A stretch of 38,161 nt of DNA from Lachnospiraceae bacterium (GCA_900767585.1 CAAFZP010000068.1:1-38161); one strand, 5' to 3'. Counted from the stretch's first letter, positions 1 through 7,313 are shown. Made by a program: numbers and translations. The notes: a model not told the origin generated them from the sequence alone.

Positions 1-256
1 CTAGCTTTGTATATGAAATATGTCATGACGCAACAGACTTTAGGGACTAGCTTTGTATATGAAATATGTCATGACGCAACAGACTTTAGAAACTAGCTTT
101 GTATACGAAATATGCCATGACGCAGCTGACTTTAGAAACTAGCTTTGTATACGAAATATGTCATGACGCAGCTGACTTTAGAAACTAGCTTTGTATACGA
201 AATATGCCATGACGCAGTTGACTTTAGAAACTAGTTTTATATACGAAATTTACAAA
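1..256. repeat. 46-bp tandem repeat array, about 5.5 copies
   Basis: Units start at 1, 47, 93, 139, 185 and 231, an exact 46-bp period. The last unit decays after about 26 bases. Copies differ at a few positions (TATATG or TATACG, GTCATG or GCCATG, CAACAG or CAGCTG). The array runs off the left edge, so the true copy number is unknown. No ORF spans it. It lies directly upstream of the flavodiiron protein gene. Confidence 0.95.
218..245 (+). promoter_or_regulatory. Candidate promoter at the end of the tandem array
   Basis: TTGACT at 218-223 and TATACG at 240-245 are separated by 16 bases. The internal repeat units carry weaker versions at the same spots (CTGACT or AGACTT, then TATACG or TATATG). 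Only the last unit has the near-consensus -35. Placement is by inspection only. Confidence 0.3.
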
Positions 257-317
257 TACATAGCCAGTTACAAATTAAAAATAAAGAATGATAAAAAGAA
301 TACAGGAGGATAAAGAC

Positions 318-1484
318 ATGCAGATAACTATTTCAGATGCAATTCGTTATATCGGAGTGGATGATAAGGACATTGATTTGTTTGAGAGTCAGTACGTAGT
401 ACCGGAAGGCGTATCATACAATTCATATGTGATTTTAGATGAGAAGATTGCAATTATGGATACTGTCGATGAAAGAAAAACAAAAGACTGGGAGGATATG
501 CTGCTTCAGGAATTGAATGGAAAGAAACCGGATTATCTGATTATCTCACATCTTGAGCCGGATCATGCGGGAAGCATCGGAAGAATGGTCGAGCTTTTCC
601 CGGAGGTAAAGCTGGTTGCAAGCGCAAAGGCGATTGCAATGCTGCCACAGTTCTTCGAGGATCGATTGGATGCACAGGAGAAGATTGCGGTCAAGGAGGG
701 CGAAGAACTGTCGCTTGGAACCCATACATTGGTGTTCTATATGGCACCGATGGTACACTGGCCAGAGGTAATGGTTACATATGAGAAGAGCGAGAAGGTG
801 CTGTTCTCGGCAGATGGATTCGGCAAGTTCGGCGCGCTTTCCCTCACAGAAAATGAGGACTGGACGTGCGAGGCAAGACGGTATTATTTCAATATCGTTG
901 GTAAATATGGCATGCCGGTGCAGACACTTCTGAAGAAGGCAGCAGGACTTGACATCGAGACAATCTGTCCGTTGCACGGTCCGGTATTGAAGGAAAATCT
1001 CGGATATTATATTGGACTTTACGATACATGGAGCAAGTATGAGCCGGAGAATAAAGGTGTGCTCGTTGTGTATGCATCGATTCATGGCAATACGGCGAAG
1101 GCGGCTAAAAAGCTTGCAGACATGCTTCGTGCGAAGGGCGTAGAGAAGGTCGTTGTCAGTGATCTGGCGAGAGAGGATATGGCGGAAGTGATTGAGGATG
1201 CATTCCGCTATGACCGGATGGTACTCTGCGCAGCAAGCTATGATGGCGGGGTATTCCCATGCATGCAGGATTTCCTGAATCATCTGCAGTCAAAGGCATA
1301 CCAGAAGCGTACGGTCGGCATCCTGGAGAATGGAAGCTGGGCTCCGTCAGCTGCCCGCACGATGAAGGCCATCCTTTCTACGATGAAGGATGTCACAATC
1401 GTGGAACCAACCGTTACGATCATGTCTACGATGAAGGAATCCGATTACCTGGCGATGGAAGCATTAGTGGATGCAATCAAGTAA
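318..1484 (+). CDS. fprA: A-type flavodiiron protein (FprA/FDP family)
   Basis: A cytoplasmic diiron/FMN enzyme of the family that reduces O2 to water and/or NO to N2O, protecting anaerobes. The 388-residue product has an N-terminal metallo-beta-lactamase-like domain with the diiron ligand motif SHLEPDH (H78, E80, D82, H83), plus H147, D166 and H220. A C-terminal flavodoxin domain follows from about residue 247, with the FMN phosphate loop YASIHGNT. Length fits the minimal class A form, with no rubredoxin or reductase fusion. An ATG at 288 is in frame, but the ATG at 318 has an AGGAGG eight bases upstream and matches the usual family N-terminus, so 318 is preferred. The gene appears monocistronic, between the repeat array and the structured element at 1518. 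Whether it prefers O2 or NO cannot be read from sequence. Confidence 0.95.
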   Translation: MQITISDAIRYIGVDDKDIDLFESQYVVPEGVSYNSYVILDEKIAIMDTVDERKTKDWEDMLLQELNGKKPDYLIISHLEPDHAGSIGRMVELFPEVKLVASAKAIAMLPQFFEDRLDAQEKIAVKEGEELSLGTHTLVFYMAPMVHWPEVMVTYEKSEKVLFSADGFGKFGALSLTENEDWTCEARRYYFNIVGKYGMPVQTLLKKAAGLDIETICPLHGPVLKENLGYYIGLYDTWSKYEPENKGVLVVYASIHGNTAKAAKKLADMLRAKGVEKVVVSDLAREDMAEVIEDAFRYDRMVLCAASYDGGVFPCMQDFLNHLQSKAYQKRTVGILENGSWAPSAARTMKAILSTMKDVTIVEPTVTIMSTMKESDYLAMEALVDAIK

Positions 1485-1517
1485 AGCAGAATGAAACGAC
1501 TCGTTTCTATTCAGAAT

Positions 1518-1724
1518 CGCGATTGCGTGAAAAATGTAGATAGAAGTTGGACATAATACAAATTCTAAAGCAGACCATTGGAGCACATCAGCACTTAACG
1601 AGCTATGTCGACTATGGCTGACATAGGGAGTTTAGTGTCTGCTATGTGCGGAAGTGAGCGAGAGCGCGTCTGCGTAGAATTTTGTATTATGACAACTTCG
1701 TTCAATATATACATCGCAATCGCG
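1518..1724 (+). ncRNA. Structured palindromic element, copy A (upstream of topB)
   Basis: A very long imperfect inverted repeat. Pairings seen: CGCGATTGCG 1518-1527 with 1715-1724; GAAGTTG 1543-1549 with 1693-1699; CATAATACAAA 1552-1562 with 1681-1691; TTCTA 1563-1567 with 1675-1679; GCAGAC 1570-1575 with 1668-1673. Inside, GCACAT 1583-1588 pairs with 1644-1649, CAG 1589-1591 with 1639-1641, CAC 1592-1594 with 1635-1637, and CTATGTC 1603-1609 with 1620-1626. The core (about 1568-1678) aligns with copy B at 26058-26209, with compensatory changes in the stems. Both copies lie in the orientation of the downstream gene. No coding potential is evident. I do not recognise the family. It could be an RNA or a mobile palindromic repeat. 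Confidence 0.8.
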
Positions 1725-1761
1725 GGTATTACTTTGACAAAGAAAAGAAAGAGGAATGTAA

Positions 1762-3801
1762 GTGAAGAATTTGTACATCGCAGAGAAACCCAGCGTTGCC
1801 CGTGAGTTTGCGAAGGCACTCGGCATGAAGGGGGCTGCAACTGCCGGTGCAAGGGACGGATACTTAGAAAGCGAGGATACAATCGTGACATGGTGTGTCG
1901 GACATCTGATTACGATGAGCTATCCGGAAGTTTACGATCCGGGCTTGAAGAAATGGAGCTTTGACACAATTCCGTTTATACCGGAAGAATATAAATATGA
2001 GATTATCGGTGCGTCGAGCAAGCAGTTTCAGGTGGTAAGTAAGCTGTTAAACCGTGAGGATGTTGGACGCATCTATGTCTGCACTGACTCAGGACGGGAG
2101 GGAGAATATATCTACCGTCTTGTCGAGCAGATGGCAGGCGTGGACAAAAGTAAAAAAGACCGGCGGCGCGTGTGGATTGATTCACAGACCGAGGAAGAGA
2201 TTATGCGTGGCATCCGTGAGGCAAAAGAGCTTTCCGCCTATGATAATCTGAGTGATGCCGCATATCTGCGGGCACAGGAAGATTATCTGATGGGAATCAA
2301 TTTCTCGCGGGCACTGTCGCTCAAATACAGTTATACCGTGAAGAATTATCTCGGCATGGATCGTTGTGTGATTGCAGTAGGACGTGTCATGACATGTGTA
2401 CTTGGCATGATCGTGAAGCGCGAACGGGAGATCCGCCAATTTGTGCCGACGCCGTTTTATCGTGTGCTTGCAAGTACAGATGGATTTGAAGCAGAATGGA
2501 AGACAACGAAGGAGTCCGCCTATCTGGATTCCCCGCTTCTATATAAGGAAAATGGTTTCAAGAAAGAAGAGAGTGCCAGACAGCTGATTACCGAGTTGTC
2601 TGCGGAGGAACCAATCGAGCTGACGGTACAGAAAGTGGAGAAGAAGACGGAGAAAAAAGCCCCGCCGATGTTATATAACTTAGCGGAGCTGCAAAATGAC
2701 TGTTCGCGGTTGTTTAAGATCAGCCCGACCGATACGTTAAATACCGTGCAGACACTCTATGAGCGGAAACTTGTAACCTATCCGAGAACGGATGCACGTG
2801 TGCTTTCCACAGCGGTTGCGAAGGAAATTGGCAAGAATATCGGTGGCTTGCAGAAATACGAACCGCTTGCACAGTATGCGCAGTATATTATGCAACAGGG
2901 CGGATACAAGGGTGTTGCCAAATCCAAATATGTAAATGACAAGCAGATTACCGATCACTATGCGATCATTCCGACCGGTCAGGGGCTTGGCAATCTGAAC
3001 GGACTAAATGATATCCAGCGGAAAGTATATGATATTATTGCGCGCAGGTTCTTAAGTATTTTCTTTCCGGCGGCAGAGTATGAGAAGGTCAGTCTGACAT
3101 TGACCAGAAAGATTCATACAACCGTAGGTGAAAAAGAAGAAGGAACAGAGAGTTTCTTCGCAAATTTCAAGCGGTTGAAAAAACCCGGATATCTGACGAT
3201 TGCGGGGCTGCCATCAGACAAGAAGCAGGAAGAGCAGAAGCTTACGGATGAAGAGTTAGCAGAGTTTGCGGCTTTGAAAAAGGGAGATACAATTCCGGTC
3301 AAAGAGTTTAATATCAAGGAAGGCGAGACTTCGCCGCCGAAGCGGTATTCTTCGGGTACATTGATTTTAGCGATGGAGAATGCCGGACAGCTGATCGAGG
3401 ATGAAGAACTCCGAAGTCAGATCAAGGGTAGCGGGATCGGTACAAGTGCTACCCGTGACAGCATTATCACGAAGCTTGTGACGAACAAATACATCGCGTT
3501 AAATAAGAAAACGCAGATCGTGACGCCGACATTTCTTGGTGAGATTATCTACGATGTGTGCCTGAATTCTATCCAGAGCCTGCTCTGGGCGGAGATGACA
3601 GCGTCGTGGGAGAAAGGTCTTTCCGGCGTTGCGGAAGGAACGATTTCTAAGGATGAGTATACAGCCAAGATGAATAAGTTTGTGTGTGATAATACAAATG
3701 CAGTCAAGCAGATACGGAATCAGAATCAGATTACGCGGTTGTTTGACCGGACGAAGCCGTTTTATGAGAAGACAGGCGCGAAGAAGGCTGTGAAAAAATA
3801 G
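1762..3801 (+). CDS. topB: DNA topoisomerase III (type IA)
   Basis: A type IA topoisomerase that relaxes and decatenates DNA through a 5'-phosphotyrosine intermediate. The 679-residue product begins with a Toprim domain (KPSVA near residue 9; DSGREGE at 109-115, where Gly replaces the third Asp, as in many Gram-positive TopIII enzymes). The catalytic tyrosine is Y340 in TYPRTDAR. A late motif, GIGTSATRDSII, is also typical. The C-terminus ends in a short basic tail with no zinc-finger cysteines. The start is a GTG at 1762, with GAGGA five to six bases upstream; the nearby ATG at 1756 is followed at once by a stop. The structured element at 1518-1724 occupies most of the upstream gap. The neighbours are housekeeping-like genes, so this is probably a chromosomal TopB and not one from a conjugative element. 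Confidence 0.95.
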   Translation: MKNLYIAEKPSVAREFAKALGMKGAATAGARDGYLESEDTIVTWCVGHLITMSYPEVYDPGLKKWSFDTIPFIPEEYKYEIIGASSKQFQVVSKLLNREDVGRIYVCTDSGREGEYIYRLVEQMAGVDKSKKDRRRVWIDSQTEEEIMRGIREAKELSAYDNLSDAAYLRAQEDYLMGINFSRALSLKYSYTVKNYLGMDRCVIAVGRVMTCVLGMIVKREREIRQFVPTPFYRVLASTDGFEAEWKTTKESAYLDSPLLYKENGFKKEESARQLITELSAEEPIELTVQKVEKKTEKKAPPMLYNLAELQNDCSRLFKISPTDTLNTVQTLYERKLVTYPRTDARVLSTAVAKEIGKNIGGLQKYEPLAQYAQYIMQQGGYKGVAKSKYVNDKQITDHYAIIPTGQGLGNLNGLNDIQRKVYDIIARRFLSIFFPAAEYEKVSLTLTRKIHTTVGEKEEGTESFFANFKRLKKPGYLTIAGLPSDKKQEEQKLTDEELAEFAALKKGDTIPVKEFNIKEGETSPPKRYSSGTLILAMENAGQLIEDEELRSQIKGSGIGTSATRDSIITKLVTNKYIALNKKTQIVTPTFLGEIIYDVCLNSIQSLLWAEMTASWEKGLSGVAEGTISKDEYTAKMNKFVCDNTNAVKQIRNQNQITRLFDRTKPFYEKTGAKKAVKK

Positions 3802-3826
3802 CAATAGAGAGATGGAGGATGGAAAA

Positions 3827-4519
3827 ATGAAGTGTGTAAATGCAGTGACAATCAAGGAATTATATGATCTTTCCCATACGGAGGCAAAGTCTTTGATGGA
3901 AGAATATACGTACCCATGGGAGGTGCTTCCGCACATAGGAGAATTCATCGTGAAGCTTGGAGAATCCCTTCCGAAGGATGAATATACAGAGGTAGCGGAA
4001 CATGTGTGGGTACATAAGACAGCCAAGGTATTTGCATCCGCCTATCTGGCCGGACCGGCAATCATCGGAGCAGATACAGAGGTTCGTCAGTGTGCGTTCG
4101 TACGAGGAAATGCATTGGTTGGAAAAGGATGTGTGATCGGTAACTCCACAGAATTGAAGAATGTGATTATCTTCGATAATGTGCAGGTGCCACACTATAA
4201 TTATGTTGGTGATTCCATTCTGGGATTCAAATCTCATATGGGAGCCGGTTCGATTACTTCGAATGTGAAGAGCGATAAAACACTTGTGCATGTGAAGGGA
4301 ACGGATCCGGAGACAAATGAGAAGTTTGATCTGGAAACCGGTCTGAAGAAGTTTGGAGCAATGCTTGGAAATCATGTGGAGGTAGGATGTAATTCTGTTT
4401 TGAATCCGGGTACAGTCATCGGTTCAGACAGTAATGTATATCCGCTTTCACCGGTACGTGGATTTGTACCGGCAGAAAGCATCTATAAGACGGGCGGCGT
4501 GATTGTTCCGAAGCAGTAG
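3827..4519 (+). CDS. Left-handed beta-helix protein resembling the GlmU acetyltransferase domain
   Basis: A 230-residue protein made largely of hexapeptide repeats (isoleucine/valine-rich turns from about residue 60 to 205), forming a left-handed beta-helix. The segment VPHYNYVGDS followed by GAGSITSN resembles the acetyl-acceptor region of GlmU, whose catalytic His lies in a similar PHLNYVGD context. The GlmU N-terminal pyrophosphorylase domain is absent, so an annotation as a full UDP-GlcNAc pyrophosphorylase would be misleading. Sugar-nucleotide N- or O-acyl transfer is the likeliest role, by homology only. ATG 3827 is chosen over the in-frame ATG 3812 because GGAGG (3814-3818) lies eight bases upstream of it. 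It follows topB by 25 bases and may be co-transcribed. Confidence 0.8.
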   Translation: MKCVNAVTIKELYDLSHTEAKSLMEEYTYPWEVLPHIGEFIVKLGESLPKDEYTEVAEHVWVHKTAKVFASAYLAGPAIIGADTEVRQCAFVRGNALVGKGCVIGNSTELKNVIIFDNVQVPHYNYVGDSILGFKSHMGAGSITSNVKSDKTLVHVKGTDPETNEKFDLETGLKKFGAMLGNHVEVGCNSVLNPGTVIGSDSNVYPLSPVRGFVPAESIYKTGGVIVPKQ

Positions 4520-4540
4520 CACATGCGCTATACTATATCG

Positions 4541-4625
4541 GTCAACACCCCAGAATGGTTAGCCATTAACCATGCCATCCACATATTGCTGTCTTGATGA
4601 ATCGTCAACACCCCAGAATGGTTAG
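4541..4625. repeat. Pair of 22-bp direct repeats with a small hairpin
   Basis: An identical 22-bp sequence (beginning GTCAACACCCCAG and ending GGTTAG) occurs at 4541-4562 and 4604-4625, 63 bp apart. The first copy runs into a 7-bp stem, ATGGTTA 4555-4561 with TAACCAT 4567-4573. The second copy contains the stop codon of the minus-strand gene ending at 4622. It lies between convergent genes. Two repeats with a 41-bp spacer are not enough to call a CRISPR array. Confidence 0.9.
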
Positions 4626-5071
4626 TCGGTAATACGCGCAAGTTCTTCGGACTGTCTGGCTGCTTCGAGCAATACGATGGTTGTGTACTGACTGTCTCCG
4701 GAATATGTAACATCGTCGAGGCTGCCAGTCAGTGCAAGCTGGGAATTGATCGCATCTACGGATGGAGAAAGAAGCGGATACATGGCAGTGACAGTTTCAT
4801 CTGGATTTATGATTTCAAGATGTGTGACTGCGTGCTCGTCAATCGTGGTCTGAAGTTCCATTGTGGAACCGCCGATGTTGATGTTTGAGGCGTAGACCCC
4901 CGGCTGATATGTGGCAAGCGTCTGTGTTGTGGCGGAATCCGGCTTTTTATCTTTTTTTGGAGAGAACATATAGCATAGAAGAAGAACAAGCAGAATGCCG
5001 AGCACGATGAAGATACCGGTATAGATAAGTTCTTTTGACTTTAATACAATGATTTTTGTTTTTGCAGACAT
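4622..5071 (-). CDS. Membrane-anchored protein of unknown function (FMN-binding-domain-like?)
   Basis: A 149-residue protein with a basic N-terminus, one hydrophobic segment at about residues 15-38 (GIFIVLGILLVLLLCYMF) and an extracytoplasmic domain of about 105 residues. That domain starts with GVYASNINIGGSTMEL and has an order (beta strands, 'PLLSPSVDAIN', a Thr/Gly-rich turn, C-terminal helix ending ARQSEELA) reminiscent of small FMN-binding domains. The flavinylation SGAT motif is missing. The link is weak, and I do not assign a function. The Shine-Dalgarno GGGAG (5079-5083, minus strand) sits in the 3' arm of the inverted repeat at 5075-5123. It is probably read after, or independently of, the upstream PRTase-like gene. 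Confidence 0.75.
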   Translation of the reverse strand: MSAKTKIIVLKSKELIYTGIFIVLGILLVLLLCYMFSPKKDKKPDSATTQTLATYQPGVYASNINIGGSTMELQTTIDEHAVTHLEIINPDETVTAMYPLLSPSVDAINSQLALTGSLDDVTYSGDSQYTTIVLLEAARQSEELARITD

Positions 5072-5074
5072 AAT

Positions 5075-5123
5075 AAAACTCCCTGTTCAGAATTAGTATA
5101 ATATATTCTGAACGGGGAGTTTT
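5075..5123 (-). terminator. 19-bp inverted repeat: terminator-like hairpin overlapping the next gene's SD
   Basis: The arm AAAACTCCCTGTTCAGAAT (5075-5093) is complementary, apart from one position, to 5105-5123, with an 11-base loop. On the minus strand the hairpin ends in TTTTATTA, so it has the form of an intrinsic terminator for the gene ending at 5196. It is nearly symmetric and could also work on the plus strand. The 3' arm contains GGGAG, the SD of the minus-strand gene that starts at 5071. Confidence 0.7.
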
Positions 5124-5195
5124 TATTACTCGTTTCTTCGTCATGTATGAAGTGCCAGTCTATGTAACAGTCTGTGCACGGAATACTTATAATAC

Positions 5196-5840
5196 CTATA
5201 AGGAAGAATATCCGTGGCTGTTGATGATTCCTTTGATTGGTATACCGGCTTTGCACAGAGGACAGTCGGCAGCGGAGTGTGTCTCGTAATTCGGGATATC
5301 CACAGTACGGAAAATGGTGTTGATCTGTTCGCCGTGAATCTCATCGGCTGCGGAGAAGATGGAAGATACACCAACCACTTCACCACCGTAATATTCGATA
5401 CACTCGAGAGCCGTCTGCAAGGTCTTTCCGGTTGTAGCAGTTGCAAGTAATACAAGAACATGCTTGCCTTTGATCATGGAAAGATAATTTTCCCGGAATA
5501 TAAGCTGTCCGCCGGAGTGCTGCTCCGGGGAAATAATATAGGCAGTGTTGTGCAGGTTTGCGGATAAAATACCTGTGTTCAGAAGCTCATCTGCCAGATA
5601 TGCACCGATCACATTGGTTCCGTCCAGACAGACGATCGTATCAATGATCGTTGTGGCAGCGTAGCGTGTAGCCAATACTTTGGCAGCAGCATGTGCTTCG
5701 CTCCGGCGGCTCTTCAGGCTCGTCATATCAATATAGTAGTTGATATGGGAAGAAGATGTTGCATAGTGCCCCGGTGTTACATTCAGTGAGATTAAGTTGC
5801 TGGATGTAGATTGTACTTTGAATGTGTTTGTATTTTCCAT
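5196..5840 (-). CDS. Phosphoribosyltransferase-like protein (orotate PRTase homologue)
   Basis: A 214-residue protein with a type I PRTase layout. An N-terminal hood region is followed by a Rossmann-like core and the segment VLVLLATATTGKTL at about residues 129-142, which aligns with the PRPP-binding motif. The two acidic residues normally preceding the TTG loop (E/D-D) are replaced by Leu-Ala, so PRPP catalysis is uncertain. The C-terminal stretch CPLCKAGIP carries two cysteines. It probably descends from orotate phosphoribosyltransferases; a regulatory or non-canonical role is possible. The start ATG at 5838-5840 has AAAGGAGG about eleven bases upstream on the minus strand. A strong promoter (5930-5958) and a dyad (5891-5919) lie upstream. 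Confidence 0.75.
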   Translation of the reverse strand: MENTNTFKVQSTSSNLISLNVTPGHYATSSSHINYYIDMTSLKSRRSEAHAAAKVLATRYAATTIIDTIVCLDGTNVIGAYLADELLNTGILSANLHNTAYIISPEQHSGGQLIFRENYLSMIKGKHVLVLLATATTGKTLQTALECIEYYGGEVVGVSSIFSAADEIHGEQINTIFRTVDIPNYETHSAADCPLCKAGIPIKGIINSHGYSSL

Positions 5841-5890
5841 GAAATAGTACCCCTCCTTTAGATGTCTGTGTCATGAAATTGTTTTGTGAC

Positions 5891-5919
5891 GTTTGCAATG
5901 CGTATGATGCGCTGCAAAC
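5891..5919 (-). promoter_or_regulatory. Imperfect dyad downstream of the PRTase-like gene's promoter
   Basis: GTTTGCA (5891-5897) is inverted as TGCAAAC (5913-5919), with partial pairing continuing inward (ATGCG against CGCAT-like bases). It lies about 11-40 bases downstream of the -10 box, in the position of an operator or a 5' leader hairpin. No cognate regulator is evident. Confidence 0.45.
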
Positions 5920-5929
5920 ATACAACTAT

Positions 5930-5958
5930 ATTATAAAAGGTTTGGGGTATTTATGCAA
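5930..5958 (-). promoter_or_regulatory. Sigma-A type promoter for the PRTase-like gene
   Basis: Read on the minus strand: TTGCAT (5953-5958), a 17-base spacer, then a perfect TATAAT (5930-5935). Transcription would start near 5923, giving a leader of about 80 nt that contains the dyad at 5891-5919. Confidence 0.75.
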
Positions 5959-5972
5959 GCAGACATAAAAAG

Positions 5973-7223
5973 TCAGACGATATTTTCTGCTATTTTTGAT
6001 ACGCCGACATAAATCTGGGAGATCTTATACCACGTTGGAAAATCGACGATGCCGCTTACCGGAAGCTGGAAGATACGCTGGAACGCACGCACAGATTCTG
6101 CGGTTGCGGAACCATAGATACCATCGACTGTGACAGTTGGAATCGCCGGATAATTCTGCGCAATACGGTTTAACTGCTCCTGAATCGTGATCACCGGTTC
6201 ACCGGAGCTTCCGATTGTCAGATCATAGCCCGGATAAGAGGAGGGGATTCCGGAGACAATTTCAGCTTCGTTGATATACATATCCGTTCCGTAATAGTAG
6301 TGGATAATATCAATCGCGGAAAATCCATCATCCCCGAGTGCTTTGGAACCCCATTGTGTCATCCAGTTTGGACAGGAGACGCGCTTGCCATCGCAGTATT
6401 GTGTGAGAATCGGCTGCTTGACATTTGGCCGGGCGAGATAGCGGTTGTAGAGCCGGTCGGCAATCTGCGAGATATTCTCGTAGATGGTCTTTCCATAGAT
6501 CCATTTGTGATCGTAAGCGGTGGAGGATGTAATTGTGAAATTATAGCCTTTGTTCCGGTACCATTCCGTGTACACACGGTTCAAAGTGAATGACATGATT
6601 GCCAGAAGGTTTGCTTCGATTGTACTTTCCGGCCAGGTGGAGTAGATCTCGCAGCAGGCAACATTTTTGATGTAGTCAATGTATGGAACATAATAATCAG
6701 TGGCGGTGGAATCGCCGGGGACACCGTCGTGTACGACAATCGTTTCCGGGACGACGACACGCGAGAGGACAATCTCTCCGCTTTCGGCTAAAGGCTTGAT
6801 CTCCGGCTCGGCGATTTTCGGAGGATAGTATTCCCAGAGCGTGTGTCCACCGATGACGATCGGGTTATAGACATAGTCGGGTGCCTGCTCGGAAGGCTGT
6901 AATACAATGGACTGCAGACCGTTTTCACCGGAAAAGATCTGAACGCCGGAGATGAGACCTTCCTGATATCCGGGTGCAGAGATTTTTAAATTATATTCGG
7001 AATAAGGCTGGTTGTCGGTTGGCTCCATGCTGTATTCGCGCGGTGGTGCAGAAAGCTCGATATTTCCGGTCTGTCCGTTTTGATTCGTGGTGATGGATTC
7101 TAAAATCCGGTTTGGCTCTCCTGTGTTTGCGATTTCGATGGTAGCGGAAGAAAGCGGAGAGTAGCTGTCGGTGCCTGTAACTATGACATTCAGATTACCT
7201 GTATCACTAGAATATTGATCCAT
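5973..7223 (-). CDS. SpoIID/LytB-like protein with C-terminal peptidoglycan-binding domain
   Basis: A 416-residue protein in three parts. Residues about 8-110 look like a carboxypeptidase-regulatory-type beta-sandwich (LNVIVTGTDSYSPLSSATIEI onward). Residues about 175-315 resemble the SpoIID/LytB fold (a YIKNVACCEIYSTWP segment, then 'ANLLAIMSFTLNRVYTEWYR'). Residues about 335-405 are a PG_binding_1 domain (LTIGSSGEPVITIQEQLN ... VDGIYGSATAESVRAFQ). The role is probably in cell-wall or spore-cortex remodelling. No N-terminal signal peptide or transmembrane segment is visible, which is odd for a wall protein and fits either a non-classical route or forespore/mother-cell use. The SD is weak (AAGG about ten bases before the ATG at 7221-7223). 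It is divergent from the ylxM-ffh operon. Confidence 0.75.
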   Translation of the reverse strand: MDQYSSDTGNLNVIVTGTDSYSPLSSATIEIANTGEPNRILESITTNQNGQTGNIELSAPPREYSMEPTDNQPYSEYNLKISAPGYQEGLISGVQIFSGENGLQSIVLQPSEQAPDYVYNPIVIGGHTLWEYYPPKIAEPEIKPLAESGEIVLSRVVVPETIVVHDGVPGDSTATDYYVPYIDYIKNVACCEIYSTWPESTIEANLLAIMSFTLNRVYTEWYRNKGYNFTITSSTAYDHKWIYGKTIYENISQIADRLYNRYLARPNVKQPILTQYCDGKRVSCPNWMTQWGSKALGDDGFSAIDIIHYYYGTDMYINEAEIVSGIPSSYPGYDLTIGSSGEPVITIQEQLNRIAQNYPAIPTVTVDGIYGSATAESVRAFQRIFQLPVSGIVDFPTWYKISQIYVGVSKIAENIV

Positions 7224-7313
7224 ATGGGATACCTTGAATTTTCGTCCATATAATATATGTAAAAGACAGGAAGATTATGTAAATAAAAATTTATGTATGT
7301 TAAGAAAAAATAC

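Noticed and set aside
546..1283. Long minus-strand open frame of 245 codons opposite the flavodiiron gene
   Set aside because: It lies fully inside a clear coding gene, has no SD and has no recognisable domain. It is a codon-bias shadow.
1492..1506. GAAACG/CGTTTC hairpin after the flavodiiron gene as a terminator
   Set aside because: The stem is only 6 bp and is followed by TATTCAG without a T run. The evidence is too weak to list.
1734..1757. TTGACA upstream of topB as its promoter
   Set aside because: A 17-base spacing would put the -10 at about 1757, with transcription starting after the GTG start codon. It cannot serve topB as annotated.
4541..4625. CRISPR-like arrangement of two identical repeats with a spacer
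   Set aside because: Only two 22-bp repeats with one 41-bp spacer, no further units and no cas gene in the window.
7224..7300. Sporulation sigma-factor promoter (CATATATTA-like box) for the SpoIID-like gene
   Set aside because: The -10-like box matches a sigma-K pattern, but the spacing to the nearest AC is 19 and not about 17, and AT-rich DNA makes chance matches likely.
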